Assembly: GCF_036226405.1 (NCBI RefSeq)
Contig: NZ_CP108464.1
Coordinates: 5,642,001-5,706,000 of the forward strand
Length of the DNA stretch: 64,000 nucleotides
Direction: 5' to 3'
From: Streptomyces sp. NBC_01260
GTDB taxonomy: Bacteria > Actinomycetota > Actinomycetes > Streptomycetales > Streptomycetaceae
A program made the position numbers and the translations under genes. The notes beneath the pieces were generated by a model. It was not told the origin of the DNA and made no database searches. It saw only the letters and a program-made list of their open reading frames with translations. The first letter of the stretch is position 1; every line of letters begins with the position of its first letter. Below, one piece after another: positions 60,191 through 64,000 of this stretch.

Positions 60191-62812
60191 GTGACCGAGA
60201 ACGCAGCGCAGCAGCCAGCCAGCAACCCCGAACTGCCGACCCAGTACACGCCGGCCGAGGTAGAGGGGAAGCTGTACGAGCGCTGGGTGGAGCGCGGCTA
60301 CTTCGAGGCCGACGAGCACAGCGAGAAGCCGCCGTACTCCATCGTCATCCCGCCGCCCAACGTCACCGGCTCCCTGCACCTGGGGCACGCCTTCGAGCAC
60401 ACGCTGATCGACGCGCTCGTCCGCCGCAAGCGGATGCAGGGCTTCGAGGCGCTGTACCAGCCCGGTATGGACCACGCCGGCATCGCCACTCAGAACGTCG
60501 TCGAGCGCGAGCTCGGCAAGGAGGGCAAGTCCCGCCACGACCTGGGCCGTGAGGCCTTCGTCGAGCGTGTCTGGCAGTGGAAGAACGAGTCCGGCGGCCA
60601 GATCTCCGGCCAGATGCGCCGCCTCGGCGAGGGCGTCGCCTGGTCCCGTGAGCGGTTCACCATGGACGAGGGCCTGTCCAAGGCCGTCCAGACCGTCTTC
60701 AAGCGGATGTACGACGACGGGCTGATCTACCGCGCCGAGCGCATCATCAACTGGTGCCCGCGCTGCCTCACCGCGATCTCGGACATCGAGGTCGAGTACC
60801 AGGAGGACGACGGCGAGCTCGTCTCCATGAAGTACGGGGAGGGCGACGAGACCATCGTCGTCGCCACCACCCGCGCCGAGACGATGCTCGGTGACACCGC
60901 CGTCGCCGTCCACCCCGACGACGAGCGCTACAAGCACCTGGTCGGCCGGCACATCAAGCTGCCGCTGACCGACCGCACGATCCCGGTCGTCGCCGACCAC
61001 CACGTCGACCCAGGGTTCGGCACCGGCGCCGTCAAGGTGACCCCGGCACACGACCCGAACGACTTCGAGATCGGCAAGCGCCACGACCTGCCGTTCCTCA
61101 CGGTCCTGGACGAGCGCGCCGTCATCACCGTCCCCGGCCCCTTCCAGGGTCTGGACCGGCTGGAGGCCCGCTCCGCCATCGTCGCCGCCCTGCGCGCCGA
61201 GGGCCGGATCGTCGCCGAGAAGCGGCCGTACGTCCACTCCGTCGGGCACTGCTCGCGCTGCAAGACCACCATCGAGCCGCGCCTCTCCCTCCAGTGGTGG
61301 GTCAAGGTCGAGCCGCTCGCCAAGGCGGCCGGTGACGCCGTGCGCGACGGCAAGGTCAAGATCCATCCGCAGGAGATGGAGAAGCGTTACTTCGACTGGG
61401 TCGACAACCTCCACGACTGGACGATCTCGCGCCAGCTCTGGTGGGGCCACCGCATCCCCGTCTGGTACGGCCCGAACGGCGAGGTCGTCTGCGTCGGACC
61501 GGACGACGAGGCGCCCACCGGCGAGGGCTGGACGCAGGACAGCGATGTCCTGGACACCTGGTTCTCCTCCGGCCTGTGGCCCTTCTCCACGCTCGGCTGG
61601 CCCGAGCAGACCGACAGCCTCGCGAAGTTCTACCCGAACTCCGTCCTGGTCACCGGCTACGACATCCTCTTCTTCTGGGTCGCCCGGATGATGATGTTCG
61701 GCCTGTACGTCAACGACGGAGTCCCGCCGTTCGAGACGATCGTGCTGCACGGCATGGTCCGCGACGAGCACGGCAAGAAGATGTCGAAGTCCTTCGGCAA
61801 CGTGGTCAACCCGCTGGACTGGATGGACAAGTACGGCTCCGACGCGCTCCGTTTCACCCTCGCGCGTGGCGCCAACCCCGGTGTCGACGTCCCGATCGGC
61901 GAGGAGTGGGTCCAGGGTTCCGCCAAGTTCTCCAACAAGATCTGGAATGCCACCCGCTTCGCCCTGATGAACGGCGCCACCATCGAGGGCGAGCTGCCGG
62001 CCGCCGACGAGATGTCGGTGACCGACCGCTGGATCCTGTCCCGGCTGGGCAGGACCGTCGCCGAAGTCGACGCGTACTACGACGACTTCCAGTTCTCCAA
62101 GCTCAGCGAGGCGCTCCGGCACTTCGCCTGGGACGAGGTCTTCGACTGGTACGTCGAGCTGTCCAAGACCACGTTCTTCGGGGGCGGCAGGCCGGCCGAG
62201 GTCTCGGGCCGGGTCCTGGGCGAGGTCCTCGACGTGATGCTGCGCCTCCTGCACCCGGTCGTCCCGTTCGTCACGGAGACGCTGTGGACCGCGCTCACCG
62301 GCCGTGAATCCGTCGTCATCGCGGACTGGCCGCAGGACAGCGGCTTCCGGGACGACGCGGCCGAGAAGGAGATCGAGCTCGTCCAGCAGGTCGTCACCGA
62401 GGTCCGCCGGTTCCGCTCCGACCAGGGCCTCCAGCCCGGCCAGAAGGTCCCGGCCGAGCTGGACCTGACCGGTACGCCGCTCGCCGCGCACGAGGCGGCC
62501 ATCCGCCAGCTGCTGCGCCTGCAGCCCGCCGGGGACGGCTTCCACGCCACCGCGTCGCTGCCGGTCGCGGGCGCCACGGTCGCGCTCGACCTGTCCGGCA
62601 CCATCGACGTCGAGGCCGAGCGCAAGCGCCTGACGAAGGACCTGGGCGCCGCCGAGAAGGAGAAGGCGCAGGCCAACGGCAAGCTGACCAACGAGGCCTT
62701 CCTCGGCAAGGCCCCGGACAACGTGGTCGACAAGATCCGCGGCCGGCTCGCCAAGGCCGAGAGCGACATCGAGCGGATCACCAGCCAGCTGGCCGCCCTG
62801 CCCACGAGCTGA
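60191..62812 (+). CDS. valS: Valyl-tRNA synthetase
   Basis: 873 residues from GTG at 60191; TAAACT lies 7 bases upstream, so the transcript may be leaderless. The class I motifs are [10 protein letters not shown] (HIGH) and KKMSKSFGN (KMSKS); zinc knuckle residues appear in WCPRC and HCSRC; the editing domain lies between about 200 and 350. A C-terminal coiled-coil arm ([18 protein letters not shown]) binds tRNA. It charges tRNA-Val. folC follows rightward, as is common in actinobacteria. Confidence 0.97.
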   Translation: MTENAAQQPASNPELPTQYTPAEVEGKLYERWVERGYFEADEHSEKPPYSIVIPPPNVTGSLHLGHAFEHTLIDALVRRKRMQGFEALYQPGMDHAGIATQNVVERELGKEGKSRHDLGREAFVERVWQWKNESGGQISGQMRRLGEGVAWSRERFTMDEGLSKAVQTVFKRMYDDGLIYRAERIINWCPRCLTAISDIEVEYQEDDGELVSMKYGEGDETIVVATTRAETMLGDTAVAVHPDDERYKHLVGRHIKLPLTDRTIPVVADHHVDPGFGTGAVKVTPAHDPNDFEIGKRHDLPFLTVLDERAVITVPGPFQGLDRLEARSAIVAALRAEGRIVAEKRPYVHSVGHCSRCKTTIEPRLSLQWWVKVEPLAKAAGDAVRDGKVKIHPQEMEKRYFDWVDNLHDWTISRQLWWGHRIPVWYGPNGEVVCVGPDDEAPTGEGWTQDSDVLDTWFSSGLWPFSTLGWPEQTDSLAKFYPNSVLVTGYDILFFWVARMMMFGLYVNDGVPPFETIVLHGMVRDEHGKKMSKSFGNVVNPLDWMDKYGSDALRFTLARGANPGVDVPIGEEWVQGSAKFSNKIWNATRFALMNGATIEGELPAADEMSVTDRWILSRLGRTVAEVDAYYDDFQFSKLSEALRHFAWDEVFDWYVELSKTTFFGGGRPAEVSGRVLGEVLDVMLRLLHPVVPFVTETLWTALTGRESVVIADWPQDSGFRDDAAEKEIELVQQVVTEVRRFRSDQGLQPGQKVPAELDLTGTPLAAHEAAIRQLLRLQPAGDGFHATASLPVAGATVALDLSGTIDVEAERKRLTKDLGAAEKEKAQANGKLTNEAFLGKAPDNVVDKIRGRLAKAESDIERITSQLAALPTS

Positions 62813-62827
62813 CGGGCCTGAGTACGG

Positions 62828-62865
62828 AGCCCCCGCGAACCCGGCAGACCGGGAGCGCGGGGGCT
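62828..62865 (+). terminator. Terminator of valS
   Basis: Perfect 10-bp arms AGCCCCCGCG and CGCGGGGGCT with an 18-base loop, 16 bp after the stop. Confidence 0.75.
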
Positions 62866-62927
62866 TCGTCGTACGCCCGCCGCCGGGCGCTGCGCGCGAT
62901 GTCGGCGCTCATCCGTAGACTGGCCCT

Positions 62928-64000
62928 GTGAGTGAGCCCCGCCCTTCCGACCGGCACGACGCGTCCGACTCCGACGAGACCTTCGCGGAGATCGTCGACG
63001 AAGCGACCCAGCGCGACCCCGACCTGGCGGTGATCGAGGCCGGGAGCCGGACGCTGCGCGCCGCCTCCGGGCCGCCCCAGGCGGACGAGGTCCCCGCCCG
63101 CCCCACCGATCCGGAGGTGGACAGGGCGCTGCGCGCGGTGGAGCAGGAGCTCGCCGGGCGCTGGGGAGAGACCAAGCTGGAGCCGTCCGTGGCGCGCATC
63201 GCCGCGCTGATGGACGTGCTCGGCGACCCGCAGCGCGCGTACCCCTCCATCCACATCACCGGTACCAACGGCAAGACGAGCACGGCCCGCATGATCGAGG
63301 GCCTGCTCGGCGCCTTCGACCTGCGCACCGGCCGCTACACCTCGCCGCACGTCCAGTCGATCACCGAGCGGATCAGCCTGGACGGCTCCCCGATGGACGC
63401 CGAGCGGTTCGTCGAGACCTATGAGGACATCAAGCCGTACGTCGAGATGGTCGACGCGCAGCAGCCCTACCGGCTCTCCTTCTTCGAGGTGCTCACCGGC
63501 ATGGCGTACGCGGCGTTCGCCGACGCGCCGGTCGATGTCGCCGTCGTCGAGGTCGGCATGGGCGGCAGCTGGGACGCGACCAACGTCATCGACGCCACGG
63601 TCGCGGTCGTCACCCCGATCTCCCTGGACCACACCGACCGGCTGGGCTCCACGCCCGGCGAGATCGCGGTGGAGAAGGCCGGGATCATCAAGCAGGGTGC
63701 GACGGTCATCCTGGCCCAGCAGCCGGTCGACGCCGCTCAGGTGATGCTGAAGAAGGCCGTCGCGGCCGACGCCACGGTGGCCCGCGAGGGCATGGAGTTC
63801 GGTGTCGTCTCCCGGGAGGTCGCGGTCGGCGGTCAGCTGCTGACGCTGCGCGGTCTCGGCGGTGAGTACGACAACATCTTCCTTCCGCTGTACGGCGCCC
63901 ACCAGGCGCACAACGCCGTGGTGGCGCTCTGCGCCGTCGAGGCGTTCTTCGGAATCGGCGCCGAGCAGTCCGGATCGCTCGACGCCGACATCATCCGCAA
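62928..64000 (+). CDS. folC: Folylpolyglutamate synthase/dihydrofolate synthase, partial
   Basis: 357 codons are present and the gene runs off the right edge. GTG at 62928 has TAGACT 6 bases upstream, suggesting leaderless transcription. The Mur-ligase ATP site GTNGKTSTARMIEG and the following RYTSPHVQSITERISLDG and VEVGMGGSWDATN are characteristic. The N-terminus has a 65-residue acidic extension before the core, as in other actinobacterial FolC proteins. It adds glutamates to folates. Confidence 0.95.
   Translation, partial: MSEPRPSDRHDASDSDETFAEIVDEATQRDPDLAVIEAGSRTLRAASGPPQADEVPARPTDPEVDRALRAVEQELAGRWGETKLEPSVARIAALMDVLGDPQRAYPSIHITGTNGKTSTARMIEGLLGAFDLRTGRYTSPHVQSITERISLDGSPMDAERFVETYEDIKPYVEMVDAQQPYRLSFFEVLTGMAYAAFADAPVDVAVVEVGMGGSWDATNVIDATVAVVTPISLDHTDRLGSTPGEIAVEKAGIIKQGATVILAQQPVDAAQVMLKKAVAADATVAREGMEFGVVSREVAVGGQLLTLRGLGGEYDNIFLPLYGAHQAHNAVVALCAVEAFFGIGAEQSGSLDADIIR

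Overview
The window is chromosomal DNA of a high-GC actinomycete, almost certainly a Streptomyces. The genes show near-saturated G/C third positions and frequent GTG starts. The block tig, clpP1, clpP2, clpX, valS, folC, together with sodF, asd, pepN, malQ and a ROK regulator heading a sugar-uptake operon, follows the order I remember from the Streptomyces coelicolor core around SCO2614 to SCO2657. That order is from memory, not a search. I see no prophage, insertion sequence, CRISPR array or biosynthetic cluster.

Layout. 1-1.45 kb: start of a leftward sugar-uptake operon (CsnR-type repressor, then a cut-off lipoprotein) behind a perfect operator. 1.6-9.5 kb: MscS channel, HNH nuclease, a PadR/ABC/FtsX operon and a secreted GH84-type glycosidase. 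9.7-12.5 kb: a repeat-containing small ORF abutting malQ, then a small membrane protein. 12.6-15.8 kb: DMT permease, LysR regulator and allantoicase, sharing regulator-box-like palindromes. 15.8-27.8 kb: two M1 aminopeptidases flanking DUF1203, asd, a subtilase and an AbiEi-like protein. 27.9-33 kb: a mycoredoxin-like protein, acetyltransferase, PLP decarboxylase, Nudix relic, aldo/keto reductase and MOSC protein. 33-36.3 kb: O-methyltransferase, lipoprotein and hydrolase around a small graveyard of duplicated gene tails. 36.3-43.3 kb: sodF with a Nur-type box, two amino-acid permeases, BioY, an FAD oxidoreductase and rpiB. 43.3-53.2 kb: Nei glycosylase, Eis-like acetyltransferase, SpoIIE-type phosphatase, cation/proton antiporter, an ABC/FtsX pair, an HD protein and a membrane acyltransferase. 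53.7-64 kb: a small membrane protein, tRNA-Gly, tRNA-Pro, the Tig/ClpP1/ClpP2/ClpX protein-quality block with a ClgR-type site, a proline-rich membrane protein, valS and a truncated folC.

The most unusual things are: (1) a mosaic of decayed 3' ends (sodF tail joined to an O-methyltransferase tail through 4 bp of microhomology, then a lipoprotein-like tail) at 34.65-35.18 kb; (2) a 90-codon ORF with four 12-residue repeats that vary at wobble positions but keep their amino acids, ending exactly at the malQ start; (3) the same ATTC-N9-GAAT palindrome before the permease-lysR pair and before allantoicase; (4) a GH84-like enzyme with Gln in place of the first catalytic Asp; (5) an Rv2466c-like protein with CPWA instead of CPWC. 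Many convergent gene pairs are separated by long perfect stem-loops.
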